A stretch of 64,000 bases of DNA from Ichthyophis bannanicus (taxonomy: Eukaryota; Chordata; Amphibia; Gymnophiona; Ichthyophiidae): assembly GCA_033557465.1 (NCBI GenBank), contig CM066034.1:415626159-415690158 (forward strand). The letters run 5' to 3'. Positions within the stretch are counted from its first letter, which is position 1. Every line of letters begins with the position of its first letter. Below the pieces are notes generated by a model. That model had not been told where the DNA came from and searched no databases. It saw only the letters and a program-made list of their open reading frames with translations. The position numbers were made by a program, and so were the translations under genes. This document shows, piece after piece, positions 10,318-19,789 of the stretch.

Positions 10318-10595
10318 ACCGTAACATAACAACCTCACCGTAGCACATTCCACAATATCCCTCTTGTCCCAAGCACCCCTGCTAATTCTATGTAAATAGT
10401 TTGAGCATGTTATCTAGCTAATAGATTATATACTCCATGTAAATAGTTATCCCATGTTATCCAAGTTGATACTCCTGTTATATGTAATACCAAACAGCCT
10501 GTTGTTCTGGTTTCTTTCTGTTATTTGTAAACCGCGCTGATGTCAAAGAGTGCGGTATATAAGAAGTTGAAATAAATAAATAAATAAATAAATAA

Positions 10596-10975
10596 GATAC
10601 ATGTAATGATTATACCAGAGGTTGAAACATGCTAGTATTACACCAAGGTACGCAGCTCTATCCAGTGCATGCTTTAAATACCGCGATCTAAATAACTACA
10701 TTGTACCACTCATGCCCGATATCTTGTAAACCCTCACTTTGCAAACAGTTCGAAAAGGTACAAATAAATACGGGCAGAGGAGGTCTAAAGGACTGATGCA
10801 GACAGACAGTGTGCATAAAAAACTCAGAAAGAAAATCATCATGCAGTAAAAACAATAATAAAAAAGCCAAACCTTAAAACAGATGAACCATGAAGTGCAG
10901 TGTTAAAAATAATAACTGTACAGCTAAGGTTAGCCACTAGAAAGTAAAGCTGGAGAGCTGTTACCTGGCAGGGTA
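10596..10975 (-). repeat. Inverted partial PLTR copy at the head of PLE-A
   Basis: In reverse complement this matches about 19800-20145 of PLTR2, and 10596-10690 is also the inverse of 10976-11070. It contains TTGCAAACAGTTCGAAAAGG and the GCATGCTTTAAATACCGC block. Such inverted head fragments are known from Penelope insertions. Small frames here occur mirrored in PLTR2 and are not genes. Confidence 0.75.
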
Positions 10976-11890
10976 AGATCGCAGTATTTAAAGCATGCAC
11001 TGGATAGAGCTGCGTACCTTGGTGTAATACTAGCATGTTTCAACCTCTGGTATAATCATTACATGTATCTTCATCCTGTCAATAGTGCACCGTAAATTAT
11101 GCCGTACGTAGAAAATGAAAGTAACACGAGCAGCAGTGAAGCTTGCAACTTAATGCCCCCTTTTCCTTCCATCTCTCTCCTTTGGACTCCGTGGAGACCT
11201 ATCAGTTTATTTTTTAAGCACCCTCTTCTTTAGTCCTCTGGACACGATGTTGGTTCCTTGGACACGTTTTTAACAAAGACGTTCTCATCAGTACACATCT
11301 TATCTAATGAGTATTACAATTACAAGCTTGCATGTGTTATCTTTTTTAAAATGAATATACAACTCTTTTTATGGTGCACTGTTTTAAATGTTTTTGTAGA
11401 TGTTCTTTTTATTTTGGTTTAACTCATGTTTGCACTATAATTGCTTATTGAGCACACAAAATTCAATTATATGATAATTTAAATATGTGTTCTTAATTAT
11501 TTATTTTTTTAAGTTTTAATTATTTATTTATCTTTGAGTGTATTGTGATTATGATGTGATAATGTTTAATGAGTTGTACAGATGTTCTTAATTATTTATT
11601 GTTTAACTTTTTATTTATTTATCTTTGAGTGTCAAGAGATTAAGATTTGTATAATGTCCAATACCATGCCCGTCGAGCTTCAATTAGTTTATCATTTTTT
11701 AATTTTAACGTTCTTATTATGTTTTTAATATATTGTTTTTACTATATGTTTGTTAGTGCTTTTAACCCCCTGAGGAAGGCATTACTGCCGAAACGCGTTG
11801 GGGTCTCCTAATAAAGCCTTTGTGTCATCACCACTCTTGCTCCTTGTGATTCCTGTTGGTTCTGCAAGAGCTGCTGCTCTTTTTGTGCCT
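10976..11890 (+). repeat. PLE-A left terminal repeat (PLTR1), internally deleted
   Basis: Sequence 10976-11350 matches 20065-20425 and 11370-11890 matches 21120-21633; about 690 bp present in PLTR2 (about 20436-21119) are missing here. The rest is highly similar, for example a CCTCTTCTTTAGTCCTCTGG stretch and a GTTTAACTCATGTTTGCAC stretch. The AATAAAG at 11809-11815 follows the hammerhead-like motif. The region ends just before the ATG of the upstream ORF. Confidence 0.85.
11765..11804 (+). ncRNA. Hammerhead-ribozyme-like motif, PLTR1
   Basis: Order: ACCCC (11765-11769), CTGAGGA core (11770-11776), one extra A, stem II GGCA-TTAC-TGCC (11778-11789), GAAA (11790-11793), a minimal stem III CGCG, the cleavage-type triplet GTT (11797-11799), and GGGGT (11800-11804) pairing with ACCCC as stem I. 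CUGANGA and GAAA are the invariant hammerhead boxes. Penelope-like elements are known to carry minimal hammerheads in their terminal repeats. The extra A before stem II and a one-to-two base-pair stem III are departures; activity is unproven. Confidence 0.6.
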
Positions 11891-11907
11891 GACCTTTGGT
11901 TTGAGCC

Positions 11908-12825
11908 ATGTTTTCCCCCTGGAGGGATGTCCTAAGTTTTAAAGAGGATGAACTTTGTTCCCTATTACCTGAGGATTCCTTCTTTACTGAAGAAGAAGCA
12001 ACGCCTGACTTGGAAGAAGAATGGGGGAACCTTATCCGTATGACACAGCGCTACATTAGAGAAGAGCTGCATGCTGCATCCTTGTTAGAATATTGTCGTA
12101 AGAAGATTATACCTAGAGGACTTAGAGTGCAAAAAGCTCCGGGCATGTTTAGGGATGATACAAATTTTATGTCAGATTGGATTAAGATCCTTAATAAATG
12201 TTCTTTAGATTTAATGATTTTAATTATCAACACATCCAGGCGTAGGGCAGAAGTTTTAAAACCTTTAATTGATACTTCAGTGGATAAATTGAAGAAACAA
12301 GATGCACAATTTGAGGCAGAAAAAAAGAAGTTTGATAAAAACACCATGGAATATAGGAAGGAAATTAAAGATATCAAGATCAATAAGTTTAAAAGGGATG
12401 AAGAGGACTATAAACTCAACACAGTTTATTACTGGACCCATGATGGTACTAATTTCAAGAATAGACAAAGGAAAACTTCTTATAGGAGACCTCCCCAGTC
12501 TCCTAGGCCCCAATCCAGGAATCATTCCAGAAACCAAGATAGATCTAGAGCACGGTCTCCTTCCATCTCCCCTAATCAGGAGAGAAGCCATAAAAGAAGC
12601 AGGCATCAGTCTGGAGACGCTCCAATTGACCCTCGGGTTCACTTTTTTCAGGAGCCCCTCAGAATGTCCGCCGACAACCCTCTAGTCCCCGAAGGGATTT
12701 TCAGATGGACAATCTATGGAAGGGAGGGGGCCGGGACCAATTTCAACAACAATACAAGTCACGAACCGAATACAGAGATTATCAGTCTTATCCACAACGG
12801 GGGAGAGGGAGAGGGCACGGCCTAA
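11908..12825 (+). CDS. PLE-A upstream ORF (ORF1-like), 305 aa
   Basis: The frame begins right after PLTR1 and runs 305 codons. It has an acidic N-terminus, a helical block with GLRVQKAPGMFRDD and ILNKCSLDLMILIIN, a coiled-coil-like Lys/Glu stretch (about residues 135-175), and a basic Arg/Ser/Gln tail with RRPPQSPRPQSRNHSRNQ. I recall similar ORFs preceding the reverse transcriptase in amphibian Penelope-like elements. The basic tail suggests nucleic-acid binding (inference). It overlaps the RT frame by 110 bp in a +1 phase. The final residues look out of phase with the ancestral protein, so a frameshift near 12700 may have replaced the true C-terminus. Confidence 0.7.
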   Translation: MFSPWRDVLSFKEDELCSLLPEDSFFTEEEATPDLEEEWGNLIRMTQRYIREELHAASLLEYCRKKIIPRGLRVQKAPGMFRDDTNFMSDWIKILNKCSLDLMILIINTSRRRAEVLKPLIDTSVDKLKKQDAQFEAEKKKFDKNTMEYRKEIKDIKINKFKRDEEDYKLNTVYYWTHDGTNFKNRQRKTSYRRPPQSPRPQSRNHSRNQDRSRARSPSISPNQERSHKRSRHQSGDAPIDPRVHFFQEPLRMSADNPLVPEGIFRWTIYGREGAGTNFNNNTSHEPNTEIISLIHNGGEGEGTA

Positions 12826-14056
12826 TGTCAAAGAGATGTCTGGACTGGGATCTTTGAGTGGTATTATTAATCTCTCGGATCACACTCTTACAAGTATGGA
12901 GATGCGTGTCTTGGAAAAAGGATTGTCCTTTGTTCCGACTAAACGACATGACAAGTTTACCACTCAAGTTGAATTATTCAAATTTTTTCAGAAACTTAGG
13001 ATCATAGATTATTTCCATAATAGCCAAGATAGTACCACAGACCCATCAGTAATCAAGAGGCCCTCCTCTTGGATACCCCCATCTAATGTTAATCCGCTCC
13101 TTTTAGCGTATGAAAGCGTGGTATTATCTAAAATCGATAAGTTATATCAGAGAAAGAATAGAATGTATTATAATTTGTCAAAGGATGAGAAATCTGCAAT
13201 GCACGGTCTTCGAGACAATAATTCTATAATAATTAAGCCAGCAGACAAGGGTGGAGCGTTAGTAATACAGAACCGTACATCATATGTCAGTGAAGTCTTG
13301 CGTCAACTTAATGATACCCATTTCTATCAGAAGATCTATGATGATCCTACAGAATCTATACAACAATGGATAGACACTCTTTTGTATATAGGTCAGGAAG
13401 CAGGCTATCTAACATCTAAAGAAAAAGCTTTTCTGACGGTTTCCCATCCCATCATTCCTACAATATATATGATCCCTAAGATACATAAGTCTCTTTGTAA
13501 TCCACCAGGACGTCCGATAGTCTCCGCCATTGGATCTATTCTCGAACCCATATCCAAATTCCTCGACGTTTTTCTGAGACCCTTTGTTATCCAGATAGAT
13601 TCTTACGTCCAAGATTCTACACACATTATTAATATTTTGCAGGATTTTCCAAATTATCACAACCAATTATTGTTAGTAACTCTTGATATCAACTCTTTAT
13701 ATACTAATATCCCTCAAAAAGCGGCTCTGGAGATTTTAGCAAATACCCTTATCCAGAGACCTAAACCCGTTCGCACACCAACATTCTTTTTAACACAACT
13801 GGCATCCATAGCAATGACGGAGAACTATTTTGCATTGAAGGGGATTTTTTATAAACAAATCAAAGGGGTGGCCATGGGGTCTTCAATGGCCCCGGACGTA
13901 GCCAATTTATATGTGGCAGACTTTGAAAGAAAGTACCTGAAGTCTCATCCATTTCACTCTAATATTCGTCTTTGGAGGAGATACATTGACGACGTCTTGG
14001 TAATATGGGATGGCACTGAGCATATGTTATTTGAATATTTTGAGTGGGACATTTAG
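12716..14056 (+). pseudogene. PLE-A reverse transcriptase (Penelope type), frameshifted 3' end
   Basis: After an N-terminal block (NLSDHTLTSMEMRVLEKGLS, typical of the region before Penelope RT) come KPADKGGALVIQNR, PKIHKSLCNPPGRPIVSAIG, VTLDINSLYTNIP (catalytic Asp), GVAMGSSMAPDVANLYVADF and the catalytic WRRYIDDVLVIWDG; YIDD is at 13982-13993. Translation then breaks near 14035-14056, where several residues are lost and the phase changes; the homologous C-terminal RT continues in the 14010 frame. Function: telomerase-related RT for target-primed reverse transcription. Confidence 0.92.
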
Positions 14057-15032
14057 CGACGACCAAATAGCATACTTGGACATCAAGATAAAAAAAGGGG
14101 AAACAGGATTTCTCACGGAATTATATCGCAAACCCACCGATAGAAACACATTATTACAGTATGATAGTTTCCACAATACATCCTTAAAGAATAACTTACC
14201 GGTAGGCCAGTTCCTCAGAGTCAGGAGGCTCTGTACCACGGATAAAGACTTTGAGAAACATGCCTCAGATATGCAATATAGATTCCAGCAACGCGGCTAC
14301 CCTAAGCGGTGTATCAAAGATGCCTATTATAGAGCTAGTACTACAGATAGGGGATTATTGTTACGGAAAAGAGAACATCCTAAACATGATAGAATTGTTT
14401 GCGCTTTGACCTTTACTAACTACACTAGAGAGATTTCTAACATCTTAAAGCAGCAGTGGGATCTACTTACGCCTTTATTACCTTTTATTAATAAAAAAGT
14501 TATGGTAGCGCACAAACGCAACCCGAACCTCTCTGATATACTGGTACCATCCGCCCTTTCGTTTCACAAACCTATTCCGAAATTAAAGGGTCATTTCAAG
14601 TGCGGTGGCTGCTCTGTCTGCGCCCATGTTATTATTACTAAGGAGGTGTTTACTCATCCTGTCTCACATCAAAAGATATATATACATTCCTTTTCTAACT
14701 GCAAAACACAACATGTTATCTATTTAATAGTATGCCCATGTAATCTACTCTATGTAGGCAAGACTAAAAGACAGGTGCGTACGAGAATAATTGAACACAG
14801 GAGTTGTATACAGAGAGGAATACCTGACAAGCCATAGGTAGCTCACTGGAAGGATAAGAACCACACTATTAATGATCTGAAATATCTAGTGTTGAGAGTA
14901 GTTACACCAAGTTGGAGAGGGGGAGACATTAATAAAACATTATTAAAGTTAGAACAGCGATATATCTATGAATTGGATAGTTTGGAACCTAAGGGATTGA
15001 ATCAAGAAATTGACTTATCAGTTTTTCTGTGA
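14010..15032 (+). pseudogene. PLE-A RT C-terminus + GIY-YIG endonuclease
   Basis: This continues the previous frame after the frameshift: FSDDQIAYLDIKI, LYRKPTDRNTLLQYDSFH and RRLCTTDKDFEKHASDM (RT thumb region), then a KCGGCSVC CxxC-type zinc motif and the GIY-YIG nuclease core, with YLIVCPCNLLYVGKT, the conserved Arg in KRQVRTRIIEH, and the distal Glu/Asn segment YELDSLEPKGLN. A TAG at 14835-14837 interrupts it; the same phase then reads VAHWKDKNH to a TGA at 15030-15032. The nuclease nicks target DNA during insertion. Confidence 0.9.
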
Positions 15033-15997
15033 TTACAAGAATCCCTGTAGTTTTTAATCCTGCCCGTTCCGTCTTGACTTTAAGAGAGACACATTTCAAT
15101 ACATTGATTTCTAGACAACATATATTCCTTATTAACTGTTTGTCTTGCAATTATTTATTAATCCAACCATACTTATAATAAATAGGTCTGATCTTCTATA
15201 GACATCTCTACAGGTTTGTTCTTACATACACACTTAGGGGCATGTTTACTAAAAACCGCTAATTTGCGCGCCGCAAAATAGCGCACTAAAAGCGGTACTT
15301 AAGAGCGCTTAAACGCCCCGCAATCGTGCGTGTCACCCCCGCACAGGTGTGCGGCACAATAACGGGCCCCGCACAAGTACGGGCCCGCAAATGTCCGATA
15401 GAGGCGTGGAACGGCTAACGGAGGGCGGAGGAAGGTTCCTGAGGGGCGGAGAGACGGGTTTAATGGGCGGGGAAGGGGAGGGGAGAGGCTCCCCGCACAT
15501 TATCGGGGCCGAATCCCAAAGCATTTAAAGGGAAGAGAAACCATTTCCGTCAGCAATGTACAGCAAAATCGGGGAAACCTGAAAAACGTGAGCAGTGTGA
15601 TACATGTGCACAGCACAAAAGTGAAAATAAAAATAGAAAGTGACCACAACAAAAATATCACAAATAGTAATGCAGCTGGGGAACAGTTATAGTAATGGGC
15701 AAATATAGAAAACACACCCAGGAAAGCTCCAGAAATGAATATTGGGTCTACGGAGCGGAGACTCATCCAAAACAAATGTCCTTTTTGGAGCTTTCCTGGG
15801 AGTGTTTGCTATGGTTGCCCATTAATATCACTTTTGCCCAGCGTGGTGATATATTGTCCCCCAGTGTCTGTGGTCATTTCTGGGGTTTATGTGCACGTTT
15901 GTCACCAGACAGAGTGCATGTGCCCACAGTAAAAATGCGTAGAGCAGGGTTTGTGACTCCATCCTGCCAGGTATACTACCTCCAGGGGCTGCATTGT

Positions 15998-16080
15998 CTC
16001 TGTGGCCATAGTGTGGTGCAGCAGACAGAGCCGGTACCTCTAGAACCAGAGGGTCAGAGGTTCAAATCCTAGCTGGGGCA
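15998..16080 (+). repeat. tRNA-like (pol III box) module in HarbA
   Basis: It ends with a canonical B-box, GGTTCAAATCC, followed by TAGCTGGGGCACA, after an upstream GTGTGGTGCAGCAGACAGAG segment in the place of an A-box. A sister copy lies at 16462-16534 with GGTTCAAAGCC. Neither folds into a convincing cloverleaf, so these are tRNA-derived or tRNA-like, not tRNA genes. Confidence 0.5.
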
Positions 16081-16683
16081 CATGCCAGCCCAGCCCCTAT
16101 ATTTTACCCACCACTAAACAAAGATAGTGCAGACACCCCTGTATTGCAGGGAACATAAGCATGGGGAAAATACCCATATTTTACACAACACTGCAAAAAC
16201 ACAACAACAATGGGCATTACCTACAACCAAATCCTCCAAATGCAGTCCCGTACTGCCATATTGCTATCTGGTCATCTGCTGTTTCTGAGAGAAGCTCATG
16301 CCAGCATGTTGGCGGACGAGTACATGTGGTGCAGGGGGCAGTGGCTGCTAGCCACAGAAGACAGAGGCCTAGCCATGTGCAGGCTGGCACAGTCCACTGC
16401 AACAGACAGGCCCTGCCGGATCCACAGTCATGGACGTTCCAGGGAAACCAGCCAATCTGTGGCTACACGGTGGTGCAGTGCACACAGACAGTGCATGCAA
16501 GAACAGAAGGTCACAGGTTCAAAGCCCAGCTGGGGCTACCACCACTCCTAGCCACATATTTTTCCCACACCTACACAGTGATAGTAAGGACACACCTTTC
16601 GTGTCAAGGACATATGCAATGGTAATACGTCTATCTTTTACCCCACTGAGCACAGACACCATGAACAGGGGCAGTACCTAGAG

Positions 16684-16876
16684 CAGACTCTCCCAAATGC
16701 ATTCCTGGTGTGCCACACACCAGTCAGGTTCCATGCTGCCACTCATACAAATGCCTGTGCTGTATATCTATGCACCACCCCCATGGCATGTAGATGTAGC
16801 TCATGCATATTCATGAGGGACAGCAGGAAAACACGAACAGTGTGATGCAGACCTGGACTGGGGTTGGGAATCTCTG
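16684..16876. mobile_element. hAT-type palindromic MITE carried inside HarbA
   Basis: It runs from CAGACTCTCCCAAATGC to TTGGGAATCTCTG, with inverted halves (CAGGTTCCATGCTG against CAGCAGGAAAACACG) and an ATGCATATTCATGAGG-type centre. The CAGAGGTTCCCAA-like termini are hAT-style. The same palindrome is at the equivalent place in HarbC, HarbD and HarbE, and the length (193 bp) equals that in HarbD. Confidence 0.6.
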
Positions 16877-17099
16877 CCGTAAAGCAGCAGCCAACAGGGG
16901 CAGACACACCCACACCCACACCCACAGGCCCCATTGGCCAATGTCTCCTGGAGAGGCAGAACAGTGGACCCTGCGTGCATCTCCCAATACTAGCACCTGC
17001 ATACCTTAGCAATGTCACCCTACACCTGAGGTATACGGTATACAGCTCTGAGACGTTTGCTAGGAGTACTGGCAGATAGATATCCATACGTTACGCACA

Positions 17100-18495
17100 T
17101 ACTGCTAGTTGACCCCATCAGAACAATCTGTTAGGTGTTTGCGGGGCGTGCTCCAGGACTGGCCTCTGACGGTGTTTACCACCCTGGGGAGTGACCCCCA
17201 GCAGTACTGCGTACCATATCCATGCCTTGCTGTGCCTAGGACAGGTTTGGTGGCCAAGGCTAATTACCTCCTCAATAGTAGCACCATGCTGGCATAGGTG
17301 TGGAAGTGTGTGTCTGTCTATACAGTGGGTGCTGGCTGCAAGCCCCTTCCACAGCCCACACTGCCAGCACTGTTGCCAGTATTTATTTTAATTTTATTGG
17401 CCTGCTAATGTGCATAATGAGTAGCAAGGGACCATGGGTATATCTCAGACAGGGTGGGCTGACCAGGATGCAGCTGCACAGGGCATAGGGCACTGGCAGG
17501 GACATGGTAGTGCCCGGCCACCACCTACACAGACAGGGGGACCTCTGTATGTGCTGCTGGGGATCACTCTCACCCTGAGTGTGCAGTGATGGCAGCATGG
17601 CTAGGCACACCCATAATGCTGTATTGTGGTTCTCTCATGTGATATATATGGGTTTCCTGTTGGGGCCTTTTCACTGACTTCTCTGCTTGTGTGTGCTGCC
17701 ACCCCAGTTGTGGGTGCATGCATTTCCATCAGGACCAACCAGCAGACTGAGCACAGATGGTATGTGTCTTGATGGAGTGCCTTGCAGGGTGCAGTGGCCG
17801 ATGGCTTGCTGCAGGAGAATATCAGATAGTGGTGGGGTGCATCTATGAATATCCAGGCCTAATGTCTGTCTGATATTGTGTTATGGATGTGGGTGGAGAT
17901 GCTTGGACTGCCCGTGGGGGGGTGGGGTCTACTTCCCCAGCAGGACTGGGGTTGATGGTCGACTCTGCTGCTATGGGGAGGGGAAATTTAGTATGGGGAT
18001 CTGCTGGTGGGAGACCCTGTTTTATCCACCTCCAGGGGGGGGGGGGGTGGTCCACTAACTGTGGCAGACAGTGATCTCCAAGATGTTTATGCAGCACCTA
18101 CCTATTTCACAGGTTATTGCTGCTTTGGAGCTCTGGCATGGCCGCATTCAGCCATGCAAGGTGTTGTGCACCTGGTCCTGGGCGCATCATCACACACTCA
18201 GGGTGGGCATAGTAACCGCACAATGTGATGGTGTTTAGCTACTCTTTGCCATTTGTCCACCCACTCAGGACACCCTACCAGGCCGAGGTGCTGTGTGGGT
18301 GCACAAGGACACCTCCCCCTACCAGGCCGGGTAGCTTTAGGGGTGCAGTTCCCATCTTGTGTGCATCTGTGGACAGCTGATTTGCATGTGCAGTGCATCA
18401 TGGGTACGGGTGGCCTAACCCTATCCTGTTTACACCAGCAGACTGTCTGTGATGTGACGTGCAGGCTATCTGCAGCCAGGCAGGAGCTTGCTTAC
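17100..18495. other. HarbA interior, no gene seen
   Basis: GC-moderate DNA with matches to HarbD (about 31250-32230) and HarbE (about 61450-62050), for example the CATAATGAGTAGCAAGG and ACCTCCAGG...GTGGTCCAC stretches. Open frames on both strands are short and not conserved between copies. A 12-13 base G run lies near 18038. It looks like non-coding filler amplified with the element. Confidence 0.5.
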
Positions 18496-18499
18496 AGCT

Positions 18500-18572
18500 A
18501 TAGAGGTGTAGCCCAATGGTTACACCACTGCCTGTGCAGCCAGAGGTCATGGGTTCATACCCACAGTGGGGT
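18500..18572 (+). repeat. tRNA-like module with A- and B-box (HarbA)
   Basis: The A-box TAGCCCAATGG and the B-box-like GGTTCATACCC are about 35 bp apart, the spacing of a tRNA promoter. Related modules in opposite orientation lie at 18952-19018 and 19372-19436 (TGAACCC with ACCATTGTGCT on the plus strand). The equivalent in HarbE is at 63104-63172. Confidence 0.55.
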
Positions 18573-18639
18573 TCTGTGATAGGGTTTTCCAAAGCATTTT
18601 TTACATTTACTGTACATATGTTGATGCCTACAATAACAC

Positions 18640-18845
18640 CCTCAGCGTACTGTACCCATAAGGTGCCTCTGAGGGTGCTTTATTGGGCGCCCTATAGGGC
18701 ACTTTATGGTTGGCATCCATATAGGGTGCACTATACATTATCCTGTGTCGCAACATACATGCTGCCCTATAGGGGACATTCTAGGGTGCCTTGGCGGACG
18801 GTGCACTGTGACATGTGCCTTATGGTCCGCCTTATGTTAACATGC
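18640..18845. repeat. Palindrome-rich CTATAGGG array (HarbA)
   Basis: Short alternating motifs such as GGCGCCCTATAGGGCAC, TTTATGG and CCTATAGGGGACA repeat here. It is the equivalent of the larger hairpins at 25197-25436 and 56888-57115, partly eroded. Confidence 0.5.
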
Positions 18846-19045
18846 TGTGAGAGTGCGTTTGCTAGTAGTTATCACAAAATAGAATTAAAAAGCCTCCTAA
18901 AGCACTCCACAACATAAAATATACTGCCTCAGCTTGCCTTTTTCAATGGGCATTGTGAGGGATTGAACCCCTGGTCCCTGCACCATTGGTCAGTGTCTTA
19001 ACCATTGTGCTGTGGCTGTGTTCCTTTGCTTTAACATCAGCGCGC

Positions 19046-19300
19046 CGCCTTGTGGCCATCAGCGCGCTGCATCCTGCTGCCCACAATTAACAGTGCGCCG
19101 CATCCTGCTGCCCACAATGAACAGTGCGCCACCTTATGCCGCCCCACAATGAACAGTGCGCCGCCTTATGCCGCCCCAATATGAACCGTGCGCTGCCTTA
19201 TGCTGCCCCACAATGAACAGTGCGTCGCCTTATGCCGCCCCACAATGAACAGTGCGCAGTCTTATGCCGCCCCAAAATGAACAGTGCGCCGCCTTAAAAT
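19046..19300. repeat. 32-bp minisatellite (HarbA right arm)
   Basis: The core CAGTGCG starts at 19091, 19122, 19154, 19186 (variant), 19218, 19250 and 19282, so spacing is 31-32 bp. Each unit reads roughly ACAATGAACAGTGCGCCG followed by CCTTATGCCGCCCC. About eight copies; it lies between two minus-strand tRNA-like modules and may be private to this copy. Confidence 0.8.
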
Positions 19301-19789
19301 TATTTTGCCTTGTGACACACATTTCCACATTCAAGGTGGTGTCTCAGCCAGCCTTTTTGGGCTGCACACACTGGGGGATTGAACCCATGGCCCCTGCACC
19401 ATTGGTTATTGTCTTCACCATTGTGCTATGGCCCTGTTCCTATATGTGCCCAGCTGCGCCCCACTTAGCCTTCCCATGCGCTAATGTGGGCCCCGCACAT
19501 TAACGCGACGCGCACACATACGGTCTTTTTTTTTCCTTATTCGGCCTGAACCGCCCACTCCTTATATGGCACAGGCACACTACCGCGGCACCGCACGTTA
19601 GGAATGTTTAGTAAACATGCCCCTTAGCCTTTGATAAGTTTGCTCCTACTGTGTAATTTGATCCTAGCCATGCCCCCTTTTTTGGCGCGTTTTTCAGCGT
19701 CTACAAAAATGCAGTTTCATTATCAGCTCAGCTTTGTAATTCTTTATGGTGTTGGTTTTCTCCTTGAGCTTACCCTGCCAGGTAACAGC

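Larger units (their letters stand above)
5645..10595 (+). mobile_element. Nearly full-length L2-clade LINE with monomeric 5'UTR
   Basis: Layout in order: four and a fraction 161-bp monomers (5645-6421), a GC-rich leader (6422-6500), a long leader with CA-rich 104-bp repeats (6962-7170), ORF2 (about 7501-10317), and a 3'UTR ending in the hairpin-like CCGCGCTGATG...GCGGTATATAAG and an (AAAT)n tail (10571-10594). The 3' terminus matches the plus-strand fragment at 51050-51280. It lies between HarbB left-end DNA and the start of PLE-A, so it inserted into HarbB. ORF2 has only two in-frame stops, suggesting a relatively young insertion. Confidence 0.9.
15237..19623. mobile_element. HarbA: non-autonomous Harbinger-like element, 4387 bp
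   Basis: The left TIR GGGGCATGTTTACTAAA (15237) and the right TIR TTTAGTAAACATGCCCC (ending 19623) are exact inverse copies, flanked by TTA duplications at 15234-15236 and 19624-19626. A 3-bp TWA duplication is the PIF/Harbinger hallmark. The outer about 300 bp on each side are CpG-rich. The inside carries tRNA-like modules, a hAT-type palindrome (16684-16876), a G run near 18040 and a 32-bp minisatellite. No transposase frame is present, so it would depend on an enzyme in trans. It interrupts the 3' end of PLE-A and is therefore younger. Confidence 0.85.
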
